DNA from: Rhodococcus globerulus NBRC 14531
GTDB lineage: Bacteria > Actinomycetota > Actinomycetes > Mycobacteriales > Mycobacteriaceae
DNA: 64,000 nucleotides
Direction: 5' to 3'
Assembly: GCF_001894805.1 (NCBI RefSeq)
Contig: NZ_BCWX01000001.1
Location: 744,001-808,000, forward strand
The notes under the pieces were generated by a model. That model was given only the letters and a program-made list of their open reading frames with translations. It did not search any database and was not told the origin of the DNA. Below, in pieces: positions 43,993-53,828 of this stretch. The number at the start of each line of letters is the position of its first letter. The stretch's first letter is position 1. Position numbers and translations under genes: made by a program.

Positions 43993-44678
43993 CGAGGGTG
44001 CTGATCGTGGAGGACGAGGAGTCGTTGGCGGATCCGCTGGCGTTCCTGCTCCGCAAGGAAGGGTTCGAGACCACCATCGTCAACGACGGCCCGTCGGCCT
44101 TGGCGGAATTCGATCGTTCCGGCGCAGACATCGTGCTGCTGGACCTCATGCTGCCCGGTATGAGCGGTACCGACGTGTGCAAGGCGCTGCGCACTCGTTC
44201 CGGTGTGCCCGTCATCATGGTGACGGCCCGCGACAGCGAGATCGACAAGGTTGTCGGCCTCGAACTCGGTGCGGACGATTACGTGACCAAGCCGTATTCG
44301 GCCCGCGAACTCATTGCCCGTATCCGGGCCGTGCTGCGCCGCGGCGTCGAGAACGAGGCAGACCTGGGTTCGGAAAACGGTGTCCTCGAAGCCGGACCGG
44401 TCCGGATGGACGTCGAACGCCACGTCGTCCAGGTGGGTGGGAATCCGATCACGTTGCCGCTCAAGGAGTTCGATCTCCTCGAGTACCTGCTCCGCAATTC
44501 CGGACGCGTGCTCACCCGCGGCCAGTTGATCGATCGTGTGTGGGGAGCGGACTACGTCGGCGACACCAAAACCCTTGACGTGCACGTGAAGCGGCTGCGT
44601 TCCAAGATCGAAGCGGACCCGGCCAAGCCGGAGCATCTCGTGACCGTACGTGGTCTGGGATACAAGCTCGAAGCCTGA
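43989..44678 (+). CDS. regX3: Phosphate-responsive response regulator
   Basis: A 229-residue OmpR/PhoB-family regulator. Phospho-acceptor Asp52 lies in LLDLMLPG; Thr79 and Lys101 (TKPYS) complete the receiver site. The C-terminal winged helix contains [20 protein letters not shown] and [11 protein letters not shown]. RegX3 activates phosphate uptake genes and binds direct repeats spaced by 11 bases. ATG 43989 overlaps the senX3 stop. The strong terminator at 44695 ends the operon. Confidence 0.96.
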   Translation: MTRVLIVEDEESLADPLAFLLRKEGFETTIVNDGPSALAEFDRSGADIVLLDLMLPGMSGTDVCKALRTRSGVPVIMVTARDSEIDKVVGLELGADDYVTKPYSARELIARIRAVLRRGVENEADLGSENGVLEAGPVRMDVERHVVQVGGNPITLPLKEFDLLEYLLRNSGRVLTRGQLIDRVWGADYVGDTKTLDVHVKRLRSKIEADPAKPEHLVTVRGLGYKLEA

Positions 44679-44688
44679 AAGAACGACG

Positions 44689-44738
44689 AAAAAGTTCAGC
44701 CGCCCCACACGTCGTGTGGGGCGGCTGAAGTTGTTTTT
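44689..44738. terminator. Bidirectional terminator after regX3
   Basis: A 16-bp perfect stem (44695-44710 with 44714-44729) lies between an A-run (44689-44693) and a T-rich tail (44731-44738). It can stop transcripts from both regX3 and the convergent Cys-rich gene, whose stop codon lies at its edge. Confidence 0.92.
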
Positions 44739-45555
44739 ACGCCTGAGCTTTGTTCTGAGCGATCGTGGTTGCCGGGTGGACTGCGATAAGGCCGAGCCCG
44801 GCCCGGCGCCTGCAGAGGCGAGCCAGCTCGTCGTAAACGGCCTTCCCGAGTAACTCGGTCAACTCCGGGGCGTACGACTGCCACACCTGCTTCTGGCCGA
44901 CATGAGCGTCGGGCGAGCCCGAGCAGTACCAGGACAGGTCGTCGCCGCCCTCGCCCCAGCCGCGGCGGTCGTACTCGGTGATCGTGGTCTTGAGGATCTG
45001 AACCCCGTCCGGGCGGTCCACCCAGTCCTGGGTACGACGGATCGGAAGCTGCCAGCACACGTCCGGCTTCACCTCGAGCGGCTCGATGCCCTTCTTGAGC
45101 GCCATCGAGTGAAGCGCGCACCCCTGGCCGCCCGCAAAACCCGGCCGATTAAGGAAAATGCACGCGCCCTTGTAGCGGCGGGTGCGCAGCGCCGGCTCGT
45201 CCTCGAGGTCGTCTTCCTCGACGTAGCCCTTCTTGCCGAGACCCTTCTCCATGAACTGCCAGTCCTCGGCTGTGAGCAGTTTCACTGACGCATCGAGCTT
45301 GTCCTGATCCTCCTGATCGGAGAGAAACGCGCCGTGCGAGCAACATCCGTCGTCGGGACGATCGCCGAGAATTCCCTGGCATGCCGGAGTGCCGAACACG
45401 CAGGTCCAGTGCGAGAGCAGCCACGTCATATCGGCGGCAATGAGGTGTTCGGAGTTGTCGGGGTCGACAAATTCGACCCACTCGCGCGGGAAATCGAGGT
45501 CGACCTCGGGGCTTGGAGTCATCTTGTGGGACCGGTCTGGGTTACCTGCTGTCAC
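44737..45555 (-). CDS. Conserved cysteine-rich protein (Rv0495c-like)
   Basis: A 272-residue protein with conserved cysteines: [36 protein letters not shown] and PDVCWQLP. The pattern of eight or so Cys and nearby His residues suggests a bound metal or Fe-S cluster. The family is conserved across mycolate bacteria next to ppx, with no proven function. GTG 45555 is listed; ATG 45522 would shorten it by 11 residues and neither has a clear ribosome site. It is divergent to ppx, with 33 bases between. Confidence 0.82.
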   Translation of the reverse strand: MTAGNPDRSHKMTPSPEVDLDFPREWVEFVDPDNSEHLIAADMTWLLSHWTCVFGTPACQGILGDRPDDGCCSHGAFLSDQEDQDKLDASVKLLTAEDWQFMEKGLGKKGYVEEDDLEDEPALRTRRYKGACIFLNRPGFAGGQGCALHSMALKKGIEPLEVKPDVCWQLPIRRTQDWVDRPDGVQILKTTITEYDRRGWGEGGDDLSWYCSGSPDAHVGQKQVWQSYAPELTELLGKAVYDELARLCRRRAGLGLIAVHPATTIAQNKAQA

Positions 45556-45588
45556 AAGGGCAGACCGTAGACCCAGTAACGTGGCGAT

Positions 45589-46539
45589 GTGCGACTAGGG
45601 GTACTCGACGTCGGAAGCAACACCGTTCATCTACTGGTAGTGGACGCCCACCGTGGCGGCCACCCAACACCCATGAGCTCCACCAAGGCGACTTTGCGGC
45701 TGGCGGAAAACACCGACGACCGGGGCGACATCACCGTCGTCGGGGCTGATCGGCTGGTCTCCACGGTCGGGGAATTCGCCGGTATCGCCAAAATGTCCGG
45801 ATGTGAGGAAATGATGGCGTTTGCCACCTCCGCCGTGCGCGACGCCAACAATTCCGAAGCCGTGCTCGCCCGCGTGCGCGCCGAGACGGGCGTAGGACTC
45901 GAGGTGCTCTCCGGTGTCGACGAAGCCCGATTGACTTTCCTTGCGGTCCGCCGTTGGTACGGCTGGAGCGCCGGACGCATCCTGAACCTCGATATCGGTG
46001 GAGGTTCACTCGAGCTCACCGCAGGCGGCGACGAGGATCCGGACGTCGCGTTCTCACTCCAACTCGGCGCAGGCCGGCTCACCAGGGACTGGCTCCACGC
46101 CGACCCGCCCGGCAAGCGCCGCGTCGCCGTGCTTCGGGACTGGTTGGACGCAGAACTGCTCGGACCAGCCAAGGAACTCCGCAGCGCCGGCGACTGGGAC
46201 CGGACCGTCGGCACCTCGAAGACCTTCCGTTCCTTGGCCAGGCTCACCGGCGCGGCACCGTCCGCAGCCGGGCCGCGTGCCAAACGGACCCTGACCGCCA
46301 GCGGACTCAGGCAACTCATAGCCTTCATATCCAGGATGACGGCGTCAGACCGTGCAGAATTGGAAGGAGTGAGTGCAGATCGGTCACAGCAGATTGTGGC
46401 CGGCGCACTCATCGCAGAAGCAACCATGCGAGCGCTCGGAGTGGACGAACTCGAAATTTGTCCGTGGGCATTGCGCGAGGGTCTGATTCTGCGGAAGCTC
46501 GACACAGAAATGGGCGGTGAATTGGTGGTGAGTGCTTGA
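45589..46539 (+). CDS. ppx: Exopolyphosphatase / Ppx-GppA phosphatase
   Basis: A 316-residue Ppx/GppA-family enzyme. The N-terminal ATPase-like loop is [12 protein letters not shown], followed by [11 protein letters not shown] and the catalytic DIGGGSLEL. The short single-module form matches mycobacterial Ppx1 (Rv0496), which degrades short polyphosphate and in some species pppGpp. GTG 45589 opens the family motif at once. The stop overlaps the next start (TGATG). It fits with PPK2 and SenX3-RegX3 in the window as phosphate metabolism. Confidence 0.92.
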   Translation: MRLGVLDVGSNTVHLLVVDAHRGGHPTPMSSTKATLRLAENTDDRGDITVVGADRLVSTVGEFAGIAKMSGCEEMMAFATSAVRDANNSEAVLARVRAETGVGLEVLSGVDEARLTFLAVRRWYGWSAGRILNLDIGGGSLELTAGGDEDPDVAFSLQLGAGRLTRDWLHADPPGKRRVAVLRDWLDAELLGPAKELRSAGDWDRTVGTSKTFRSLARLTGAAPSAAGPRAKRTLTASGLRQLIAFISRMTASDRAELEGVSADRSQQIVAGALIAEATMRALGVDELEICPWALREGLILRKLDTEMGGELVVSA

Positions 46540-47618
46540 TGACCGAGGACAGTCAGCAGATTTCCGTAGCGGAACTGCTCAAGCGGAACGGTCAGACGGT
46601 CGAGTCCCGCGGTGGGCGTCGTCGTCGGGGCGTGGCCGGAGGTATCTCCGTAGCTGAACTCACCGGCGAAATTCCGATCGTTCGGCCTGCCGGTTCACGT
46701 TCGGCAGCCGAATCGGACGCACCCCCGGCACCGCCTGAAACCAAGCCTGCCGAGACCGAGATCGTCGAGACCAAGACCGTCGAGACCAAGCCTGAGTCCA
46801 CTCAGGCTCCGGTGACAGAGTTCACGCAGTCGGTCGAGAACGACGAGTCGGACGACACCAAGATCGACCTTCACAAGCCGATCTCCAAGAGCGCGCCGGG
46901 GCAGTGGGTCAGCCGCGCACCCGTCGAGCCGAAGAAGGCTGCGCCTCTCCCGCCGACCCAGGCTGTACGTGTTGTGCCTACTCAGGCTGTGCCGGTTGTG
47001 CCCAAGAAGGACGTGCCCGAGACCACGACCAGGAAGCCGGTGCCGGCTGGGCCACCGAAGGTGACGCAGGAGCCTGCTCTGCTGTCCGGTCAGACGTTGG
47101 CAGGTGACCTGATGCGGCAAGAACGCGAGGTTTCCCAGAATCCGTCGATGCGCTCGCCGATCCTGCCTCCGCGAGTCGCGCCAAGCCCGGCTGACGCTGA
47201 TGTCAGCACCGAGATGATGGCCTCGATCAGCGACGAACCCGCCGAGAATGCCGGTTCGACGGAACCAGCCGCCGCAGCGCCGGAGCCCTCGCCTGCTTCC
47301 GTGGAAGAGGTTGCACCGACCGAGCCTGCCACTGCAGAAGACACCGGCGATCGGAACTCGATCCGTGAATGGGCGATCCTGGCCGGACAGGTTGTTGTTG
47401 CGCTCATCATCGGCGGCGCGATGTTCAAGGGTTTCGAGAAGCTCTGGGACATGCTGCCGTGGGTGGCGCTGGTACTTGCCCTGATCGTTATCGTCGGTCT
47501 GGTGGCGGTTGTTCGAGTTCTGCGGAAAACGGACGACATCACGAGTTTTGTGATTGCGGTCGTTGTCGGCATGATCGTGACCTTGGGTCCGCTGGCGTTC
47601 TTGTTGACCTCGGGTTGA
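46539..47618 (+). CDS. Membrane protein with disordered N-terminus (Rv0497-like)
   Basis: A 359-residue protein. Two copies of ISVAEL (residues about 8-13 and 36-41) open it. A long Pro/Glu/Val/Thr-rich region follows, with repeats such as IVETKTVETKPE and PTQAVxVVP. Three C-terminal helices lie at about 280-355: WAILAGQVVVALIIGGAMF, LPWVALVLALIVIVGLVAVV and FVIAVVVGMIVTLGPLAFLL. It is most likely a membrane anchor for cytosolic partners. ATG 46539 overlaps the ppx stop. Function unknown. Confidence 0.85.
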   Translation: MTEDSQQISVAELLKRNGQTVESRGGRRRRGVAGGISVAELTGEIPIVRPAGSRSAAESDAPPAPPETKPAETEIVETKTVETKPESTQAPVTEFTQSVENDESDDTKIDLHKPISKSAPGQWVSRAPVEPKKAAPLPPTQAVRVVPTQAVPVVPKKDVPETTTRKPVPAGPPKVTQEPALLSGQTLAGDLMRQEREVSQNPSMRSPILPPRVAPSPADADVSTEMMASISDEPAENAGSTEPAAAAPEPSPASVEEVAPTEPATAEDTGDRNSIREWAILAGQVVVALIIGGAMFKGFEKLWDMLPWVALVLALIVIVGLVAVVRVLRKTDDITSFVIAVVVGMIVTLGPLAFLLTSG

Positions 47619-47625
47619 TCCGACG

Positions 47626-48456
47626 ATGATCGCTGTGGGCTTGTCGACGGCATCGGTTTATCCCGAGAACACCGAAGCTGCGTTCCGCTACGCGGCCGAT
47701 TTGGGATACGACGGCATCGAATTGATGGTGTGGGCCGAGTCGGTCAGCCAAGACGTCGGTGGCGTTGCGGCGTTGGTGCGCAAATACGGGATTCCGGTAC
47801 AGGCCGTTCATGCGCCGTGTCTGCTGATTTCGCAGCGTGTGTGGGGCGCCGATCCGATCGAGAAGCTCGAGCGGTCCGTCCGCACTGCCGAAACGTTGGG
47901 CGCCACCACTGTGGTTGTGCACCCGCCGTTTCGGTGGCAACGCAAATATGCCGACGGCTTTGCGGATCAGGTCGTAGACCTCGAATCGCGAAGCAGCGTC
48001 GTCGTAGCTGTCGAGAATATGTTCCCCATGCGTGCCGACAGCTTTTTCGGCGGCAAGGACCGCTCGGCCGAGCGACTACGTAAGCGCGGCGGTCCAGGAG
48101 CGGCGTTGTCGGCGTTCAGTCCGTCGTACGATCCCACCGATTCCGATCATTCCCACTACACACTCGACTTGTCGCACACCGCAACTGCCGGCATGGACGC
48201 ATTCGAACTGGCTGCGAGAATGGGCAAGGGACTCCAGCATCTGCACCTCGCGGACGGGCGAGGCGCGTCGATGGACGAGCACCTGATTCCCGGCCACGGA
48301 TCACAACCCTGCGCCGAGATATGCCGACACCTGGCCGCAACAGGTTTCACCGGCCAGGCCGTCCTCGAGATCAACACCCAGAATGCTCGCACGCGGCGGG
48401 AAAGATCCTCGATGCTGGCGCAGGCACTCGCGTTTGCACGCGAGCACCTGGCCTGA
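47626..48456 (+). CDS. TIM-barrel sugar phosphate isomerase/epimerase
   Basis: A 276-residue xylose-isomerase-like TIM barrel (AP endonuclease family 2). Metal ligands are probable in HAPCLL, VVHPPFRW, VAVENMFP, TLDLSHTA, HLHLADGRG and the final VLEINTQN. The reaction is unknown; relatives isomerise sugars or act on inositol derivatives. It starts 8 bases after the membrane protein stop and belongs to the ppx operon, as Rv0498 does in M. tuberculosis. Confidence 0.87.
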   Translation: MIAVGLSTASVYPENTEAAFRYAADLGYDGIELMVWAESVSQDVGGVAALVRKYGIPVQAVHAPCLLISQRVWGADPIEKLERSVRTAETLGATTVVVHPPFRWQRKYADGFADQVVDLESRSSVVVAVENMFPMRADSFFGGKDRSAERLRKRGGPGAALSAFSPSYDPTDSDHSHYTLDLSHTATAGMDAFELAARMGKGLQHLHLADGRGASMDEHLIPGHGSQPCAEICRHLAATGFTGQAVLEINTQNARTRRERSSMLAQALAFAREHLA

Positions 48457-48487
48457 ATCTTTGGTGGCTGTCAGCGATGTCCGATAT

Positions 48488-49921
48488 TCAGGGATGCCCG
48501 GCAGTGAGCGCTGCGTCGAACTGTGAGCGCACTTCCTCGATGTGAGAATCGAGGTCGTCGAGTTGCCATCCTGTAGTGGAGATGGGGTCGAGAACCGAAA
48601 CGTAGACCGGGCCCGGATGGGCGACAAGGGAATTACGCCACATGCGTTCACCGGCATTGTGGATCACAACCGGCACGATGGGAACGCCCGCTTGCATGGC
48701 CAGGTGGAACGCACCCTTCTTGAATGCCCCGAGTTTTGGTGTGGCGGAACGTGTTCCCTCGGGCGCGATGACTATCGAGACGCCGTTTTTCAGCTTGTCG
48801 ACGGCCGGTTGCAATGCCGCCTTGGCCTTGGCGGTGTTGGATCGATCGATGTACGCGACGTCCAACAGGGCGCCGATCGGAATGAAGCGAGGATCGTTTG
48901 CCGCTTCCTTCTTCGCCACTCCGGTCACGTCGCGTTTGATGACGGTGCCCAGTACCAGCAGGTCCAGCGAGCTTTGATGATTGAACATGAAGACGGCTGG
49001 GCGGTGATCCCATATATTGTGCTCACCGTCGATTTCGACGTCGATGCCCAGTAGCGACAGGGAGATGTCGGGGCCGTATGTGCCCACGAGGTTGGCTCCC
49101 AATTGCCGGTTGCCGGTGACCAAACCGGCCGAGAAGCCCACCACAGCAGTGGCAGCCAATGCGCCCATCGCGGTGGCGGTGCGCACCGTCGAGAGGGGAG
49201 TTGCTCCGCGTTGTGGTTTACGCAGCGTGACGGAGGGCCAGCCCTTGCGCCTCGCGACACTCGCCAGGGTGCGATCCGGATTCAAGGCGACGGGGCGGCC
49301 GACGGATTCGAGCATCGGAACATCTTCGGCACCATTGGAATACGCAAAGGCATTCCGCAGATCGACGCCGCGCTTCTCGGCGTAGGCCGCGAGTGCGTCG
49401 GCCTTCGCGGGACCCCATAGTGCCGGCGCCGACAGGTCGCCGGTGAGCATGCCGTCGATCACTTCGATTTCCGTGCACAGCACGTCTTCGATGTCGAGAT
49501 CCGCGGCAACCCCTCGGGCCTGGAACGGCGTGGCCGATGTGGCCATCACAACGGTGTGACCGGCCTTTCGATGCGCCGCGAGAATCTCGCGAGCGTCGGG
49601 GTAGATCATCGCGGCGATTTCCTGCCTGAACAGCCGCTCGCCCCAGTCGTTCAGTTCTTCCTCGGTGCGGCCGGTAAGCGCGCGGACTGCGATGTCCATG
49701 AGCGCGCCGACGTCGGCACCGCGAAACTGGGTGTCGATGGCGGCGCCGGTGGTCCGCAGCAGTTCGCCGAGGCTGATATCGAAGCGCCGCAGTCGATCAC
49801 GGTAGACAACGCTGGCGGAGTACCCGCTGATGAGGGTGCCGTCCAGGTCGAACGCGGCAATGGTGTCGGGTCCGGCTGGGGCCGCTTTGATCGCGGCGTG
49901 CAGACGCTCGAGTCCGGTCAC
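48488..49921 (-). CDS. plsC: HAD phosphatase - 1-acylglycerol-3-phosphate acyltransferase fusion
   Basis: A 477-residue two-domain protein. The N-terminal HAD-IB phosphatase domain (about 20-215) has FDLDGTL, TSATP and SNGAEDVPML. The C-terminal PlsC domain has FNHQSSLDLLVL (HX4D), IPIGALLDVAYIDR and APEGTRS. It would acylate lysophosphatidate and may also remove phosphate to give diacylglycerol. The same fusion occurs in M. tuberculosis next to plsB2. It starts at GTG 49921, overlapping the plsB stop. Confidence 0.92.
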   Translation of the reverse strand: MTGLERLHAAIKAAPAGPDTIAAFDLDGTLISGYSASVVYRDRLRRFDISLGELLRTTGAAIDTQFRGADVGALMDIAVRALTGRTEEELNDWGERLFRQEIAAMIYPDAREILAAHRKAGHTVVMATSATPFQARGVAADLDIEDVLCTEIEVIDGMLTGDLSAPALWGPAKADALAAYAEKRGVDLRNAFAYSNGAEDVPMLESVGRPVALNPDRTLASVARRKGWPSVTLRKPQRGATPLSTVRTATAMGALAATAVVGFSAGLVTGNRQLGANLVGTYGPDISLSLLGIDVEIDGEHNIWDHRPAVFMFNHQSSLDLLVLGTVIKRDVTGVAKKEAANDPRFIPIGALLDVAYIDRSNTAKAKAALQPAVDKLKNGVSIVIAPEGTRSATPKLGAFKKGAFHLAMQAGVPIVPVVIHNAGERMWRNSLVAHPGPVYVSVLDPISTTGWQLDDLDSHIEEVRSQFDAALTAGHP

Positions 49922-52230
49922 GGTCCTGCTTCCTCGTGAGGGGTGGGATTGGGAGTGGCTGCGGCGCCATAGGATCTGGTTGCCGCGTCGAGGCGGGAGT
50001 GGGCGAGTTCGCGGATCCGCCGCAACCGGTCGACCAATACCCGGAGTTCCTCGGCAAAGGCGACTCGACGCTCGGCGACCCCGTCGTCCACGGCTTCCAC
50101 GAGATTGCGATTGCGTGCCAAATTGAGTGCGGTGGCAAACAATTCGCCGGATACCGATTCGCTGCTGGCGATCTGCTGGCGCAACCGACGCTCGTGGGCC
50201 ACGTCGATGCAGTTGCGGGTGAACGACTTTTCGTCGAAGGACTTCGACACCGGCGCGAGGACCAATTGGTCGGCCACCACCTGGTACGCCTCGAGGAACG
50301 GTTGCAGTACACGGTGGGCTAGGTAAGGGCGAACGCCTTCGATGATGTGCGCGGTGCGGTTCGGGTCGGCGGTGACCGAGCTCCAACTGGGGTCGATCAG
50401 GTCCAGTTCGGTGCGCATCTCTTCTTCGAAGGTGTCCCGGTCGCTGAAGAAGAACTCGAACTTCATCAGGTCCCGAATGCGTTTGGCCTCATTCCAGCCG
50501 TCGAGGATCGGGTCGGTGAACTGCTCGTCTACCGCCGCCTGCAGAACCAGTTCCGCGATTGCCCGAGCAACGAGGAAATGAATGGTGTTGTTGCGGTAGA
50601 ACGCTGCAACAAGACCTTGATCCTTGCCCAGGTAGAAGACCTTTTCGCCGCCCTTGTCGAAATGCATCAGCACGCCCGACTCGACATGCGTCTGCAGTGC
50701 CTTGTCGATGACGTGCGGATCGTCGAGTTCCACATCGCCGGCGAGCGGTAGTTTGCGCGCCGTGATGTATTGGAACAGGGGCGTGAGGATGAGGGTGAGT
50801 TCAGTGACGGTGAGCGCGCGATCCTCGATTCCGAGGAAGGGGAGCATCGCGAGAGAGGACACCGTAATCGGCGTCACCTCGTTGATGCGGTGGCACACTT
50901 CGATCGCCGCCTTCTGAATGGCCAGGCGCTGGTCGGGTTCTTGCCGGAGTGCTTCGGCAAAGGAAAGTGGCCGCCCGATCGTGACGTGTGCGACGCCGTT
51001 CCTCTTGCCTTGCGCCCGAACGTATCCGAACATCCAGCGCAGGCCTTCAGGCTTCTTCTCGGCGCCGAGGGCCTCGGCGGCCATGGCACCGACTTCGTAG
51101 AGTTGGTCGTAGCTCAGCGCCACCGGCACCAGGTAGACGTCGGAGGCGCCGCTGACGTGAAAAGCCTTGGCCAGATACGTCATCAACCCGAAACGCGGCG
51201 GACGAAGTTTGCCCGTGCGTCCACGACCGCCTTCGATGTACCACTCGAGATTGAATCGTTTGGTGAGCAGGTACCGCATGTACTCGTGCATCGACCACTT
51301 GTAGACCTCGTCGTCGCCGATGCTACGACGGATGAAGACGGTGCCACTGCGCTTGAGGATGGACCCCATTGGCCAGAAACTGATGTTGAGTCCGCCCATC
51401 ACGTGATTGAGCGGAAGGCCGTTGTTGATCAGTGCGGGGCGGAGCACCAGCGGATCGAGATACGAGCGGTGGCTGGGAAGGAAGACAAGTGAATGTTCCT
51501 TGTTGAGCTCCCGCAGTTCGTCGAATCGGCTGGTGTCGACATCGATCGTGTACGCGCGAGCGAAGTAGCGTCCCAAACGATCCCACACCGCGATTGCCTG
51601 GCGGCTCTGGGTGGCAACCATTTCCTCGAGTGCTTCGCGCGCACGCCGGTCCACTTCGGCAACGGCGATGCCGAGACGGTCGGAGAGGGCCATGGTCTCG
51701 GTGGTGAAGCGCCGGGTGTCGGTGATTTCGTCGACGACAAATCGCGACACCTTGTACTGCCCGCCGATCAATTCGAGTTCTGCTCGCTCGAGGGAGAGGG
51801 CAGCCTGACGGCGGATGAACTCGGGCAAAGATCCGCCGCCGCTTTCGTCGAGGCGGCGTGACAGGTCGCTGAGCGGGGCGGGCCGGCCCTCGATGACCTG
51901 GCACCGGTCGGGGTCGGTACGCAGTGTGCGGCGCTGCGCGCTCCGGCCGGGGTGCAACGGATCTCGCGGGGCGAGCGCATTGCGAACGCGCCCTGCTACG
52001 TTCTGTTCGGTTCGGTTGCTGGGTAGCCACACCACTCGCAACGGAGCGAGCATCGGGTCGTCGGTTCGGCGGGACAGTTCGCCGAGCGTGCGATCGGTGA
52101 TCGCGACGGTAGTCGACGGCTGCGCTGTGCCGCGAGCTTTGTCGGCCAACCACTTTCGCAGCACGCCTGCTTCGGCCTCGGTCATCGGCTCGGTCAGGTA
52201 TACATTCTGTCGGGTCACGTCTGCGGTCAT
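49918..52230 (-). CDS. plsB: Glycerol-3-phosphate 1-O-acyltransferase
   Basis: A 770-residue PlsB. It makes lysophosphatidate from glycerol 3-phosphate and acyl-CoA at the membrane. Motif I is FLPSHRSYLDPL (HX4D), followed by MGGLNISFWPMG, GTVFIRRS, YIEGGRGRTGKLRPP and VYLVPVALSYDQ. The length is similar to E. coli PlsB and M. tuberculosis PlsB2. ATG 52230 is three bases past the DGAT stop, so the operon runs WS/DGAT, plsB, HAD-plsC, giving phosphatidate and then triacylglycerol. Confidence 0.95.
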   Translation of the reverse strand: MTADVTRQNVYLTEPMTEAEAGVLRKWLADKARGTAQPSTTVAITDRTLGELSRRTDDPMLAPLRVVWLPSNRTEQNVAGRVRNALAPRDPLHPGRSAQRRTLRTDPDRCQVIEGRPAPLSDLSRRLDESGGGSLPEFIRRQAALSLERAELELIGGQYKVSRFVVDEITDTRRFTTETMALSDRLGIAVAEVDRRAREALEEMVATQSRQAIAVWDRLGRYFARAYTIDVDTSRFDELRELNKEHSLVFLPSHRSYLDPLVLRPALINNGLPLNHVMGGLNISFWPMGSILKRSGTVFIRRSIGDDEVYKWSMHEYMRYLLTKRFNLEWYIEGGRGRTGKLRPPRFGLMTYLAKAFHVSGASDVYLVPVALSYDQLYEVGAMAAEALGAEKKPEGLRWMFGYVRAQGKRNGVAHVTIGRPLSFAEALRQEPDQRLAIQKAAIEVCHRINEVTPITVSSLAMLPFLGIEDRALTVTELTLILTPLFQYITARKLPLAGDVELDDPHVIDKALQTHVESGVLMHFDKGGEKVFYLGKDQGLVAAFYRNNTIHFLVARAIAELVLQAAVDEQFTDPILDGWNEAKRIRDLMKFEFFFSDRDTFEEEMRTELDLIDPSWSSVTADPNRTAHIIEGVRPYLAHRVLQPFLEAYQVVADQLVLAPVSKSFDEKSFTRNCIDVAHERRLRQQIASSESVSGELFATALNLARNRNLVEAVDDGVAERRVAFAEELRVLVDRLRRIRELAHSRLDAATRSYGAAATPNPTPHEEAGP

Positions 52231-52233
52231 GAC

Positions 52234-53700
52234 TCACGCACCTTCCGCAGCGGTTCCGAGGGCCACGATCTCATCGAGGCTGTCTTGGATGCACTGCATG
52301 AGTAATGCAGGTTTGGTGACGGCTGCGGTGTCGATATTGATTCCGATGCAGCAGATTCCGACGTGCGAGACCAGCGTTGCCATCACGGCGCAGCCAGGGG
52401 CGGGACCGAACGGGAACATCCGCTCGATCTTCGCGCCGGCAAGATAGACCGGGACGGGAACGCCCGCAACGTTGCTCGCTTGCAGATCGAGTCCGGTGGA
52501 CTGGGACAGGTACCAGCTCGCGAGGAGCTGATTTGGCAGGCGCGCGAGGACGGGCGCAGCCAGGTCGACGGCGTCGAGTGCCGGCTCTTCGCGAAGGTTC
52601 AGAACGATTTCGCGGACCTGCCGGATTCGTTTGGCCGGGTCCGTCTCCGAGATCGGGCCGCTGAAGCGAACGGCGGCAAATCTGTTGCCGCCGGACGGAT
52701 CCGAACCGGTGCGCATGCTGACCGGCATCCCCATGGGAACACTGTCGACCGATTGACCGAACGCGTCGTGATAGCGACGGAATCCGCCGAGTAGAGCTGC
52801 GACGTACGCGTCGTTGAGTGAGCCGCCGGCCGCTTTTGCGCCCGCTTTGAGTTCGGGCACACCAACTTCCAAGGTTCCGAACCAGCGACCGAGACCGCGT
52901 TCACGTAGGAGTGGAGAACCGGAACTGGCCGGCGGAGTGACAATTCGGCGCAGCGAGTTGGCGTAGTCCAGGACCTCGGTGGTTGTGGTGATCGGTTGTG
53001 TGATCGCGGTGGCCGCGATGTTGGTGACGCCGCGCAGGAGTCGTGCTACTCGCGACGGCGCCCGACGGATCTCGCCGATAACTTCTTCGCCGAAAGCACC
53101 GATCGAGGACAGATGCTCTGCCGGCGGCGGGGTGCGATCGGGCTTGTCCGGCGTGGGATCGGCGCGCCTGCTGTGCAGGAGCGTCATCATCTGGATTCCG
53201 CCCATGCCGTCCGTGATGGAGTGGTGGGTTTTGACGACAAAAACCGCGCGGCCGTCGTCCAGTCCCTCGATGAGCAGTGCGCTCCACGGCGGGCGAGCCT
53301 TGTCGAACGGTTCGGTGGCGAGGTGGCGGCACATACGCAGTGCGTGATCGAAATCGGCAGGCGCGGGTAGACGGACGCGTCGCAAGTGGTACCCGATGTC
53401 GAATTCGGGATCTACCGACCAGACCGGGTTACCCAGGTTCAGGGTGGGTTCGACAGCGCGCATCCGGATGCGGGGTACGACGTGCGACGCCCATTCGACA
53501 GCCCCGCGAAGACGATCCCAATCGGGCGCCTGGTCGAGGACTTCTACCGCGACGATCGGCGAGCGCAATTGTGGTTGCGCTTCTTCCATCCGCCACATCC
53601 CGGTCTCGAAATCGGACATCGTCCGGTTCGCGCCCCACGCGACCGCAGAGAGGTCGACGTCGACCGCACTAGGAGGAACAAATGGATTGTTGTCGGCCAT
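52234..53700 (-). CDS. Wax ester synthase / diacylglycerol acyltransferase
   Basis: A 488-residue WS/DGAT protein. The catalytic HHSITDG (HHxxxDG) is near residue 160, and the C-terminal motifs SLNDAYVAALLGGF and SNVAGVPVPVYLAGAKIERMFPFGP are typical. It acylates diacylglycerol or fatty alcohols to storage lipids, a hallmark of Rhodococcus. It is the first gene of a three-gene lipid operon. GAGGGAG lies 10 bases before ATG 53700. The inverted repeat at 53717 surrounds its likely promoter. Confidence 0.93.
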   Translation of the reverse strand: MADNNPFVPPSAVDVDLSAVAWGANRTMSDFETGMWRMEEAQPQLRSPIVAVEVLDQAPDWDRLRGAVEWASHVVPRIRMRAVEPTLNLGNPVWSVDPEFDIGYHLRRVRLPAPADFDHALRMCRHLATEPFDKARPPWSALLIEGLDDGRAVFVVKTHHSITDGMGGIQMMTLLHSRRADPTPDKPDRTPPPAEHLSSIGAFGEEVIGEIRRAPSRVARLLRGVTNIAATAITQPITTTTEVLDYANSLRRIVTPPASSGSPLLRERGLGRWFGTLEVGVPELKAGAKAAGGSLNDAYVAALLGGFRRYHDAFGQSVDSVPMGMPVSMRTGSDPSGGNRFAAVRFSGPISETDPAKRIRQVREIVLNLREEPALDAVDLAAPVLARLPNQLLASWYLSQSTGLDLQASNVAGVPVPVYLAGAKIERMFPFGPAPGCAVMATLVSHVGICCIGINIDTAAVTKPALLMQCIQDSLDEIVALGTAAEGA

Positions 53701-53716
53701 ACTTCAAGAACTCCCT

Positions 53717-53768
53717 CGGTCTTCGGGTCCACCCCGTCGTTCTGTATCTAAGTGTGGACCCGAGACCG
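53717..53768 (-). promoter_or_regulatory. Long inverted repeat around the WS/DGAT promoter
   Basis: A 15-bp inverted repeat with one bulged base (53717-53732 with 53754-53768) is separated by 21 bases. The core is GGGTCCAC with GTGGACCC. On the minus strand TAGATA (53750-53745) in the middle is a plausible -10 element. Repressor binding here would block the lipid operon; the adjacent TetR gene is the natural candidate, without proof. Confidence 0.55.
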
Positions 53769-53828
53769 TCGGCGCGTCCCGGTTTCGGTGGCAGTGAACA
53801 GATGTGACGTTCGACTGGACCGGTCAAA

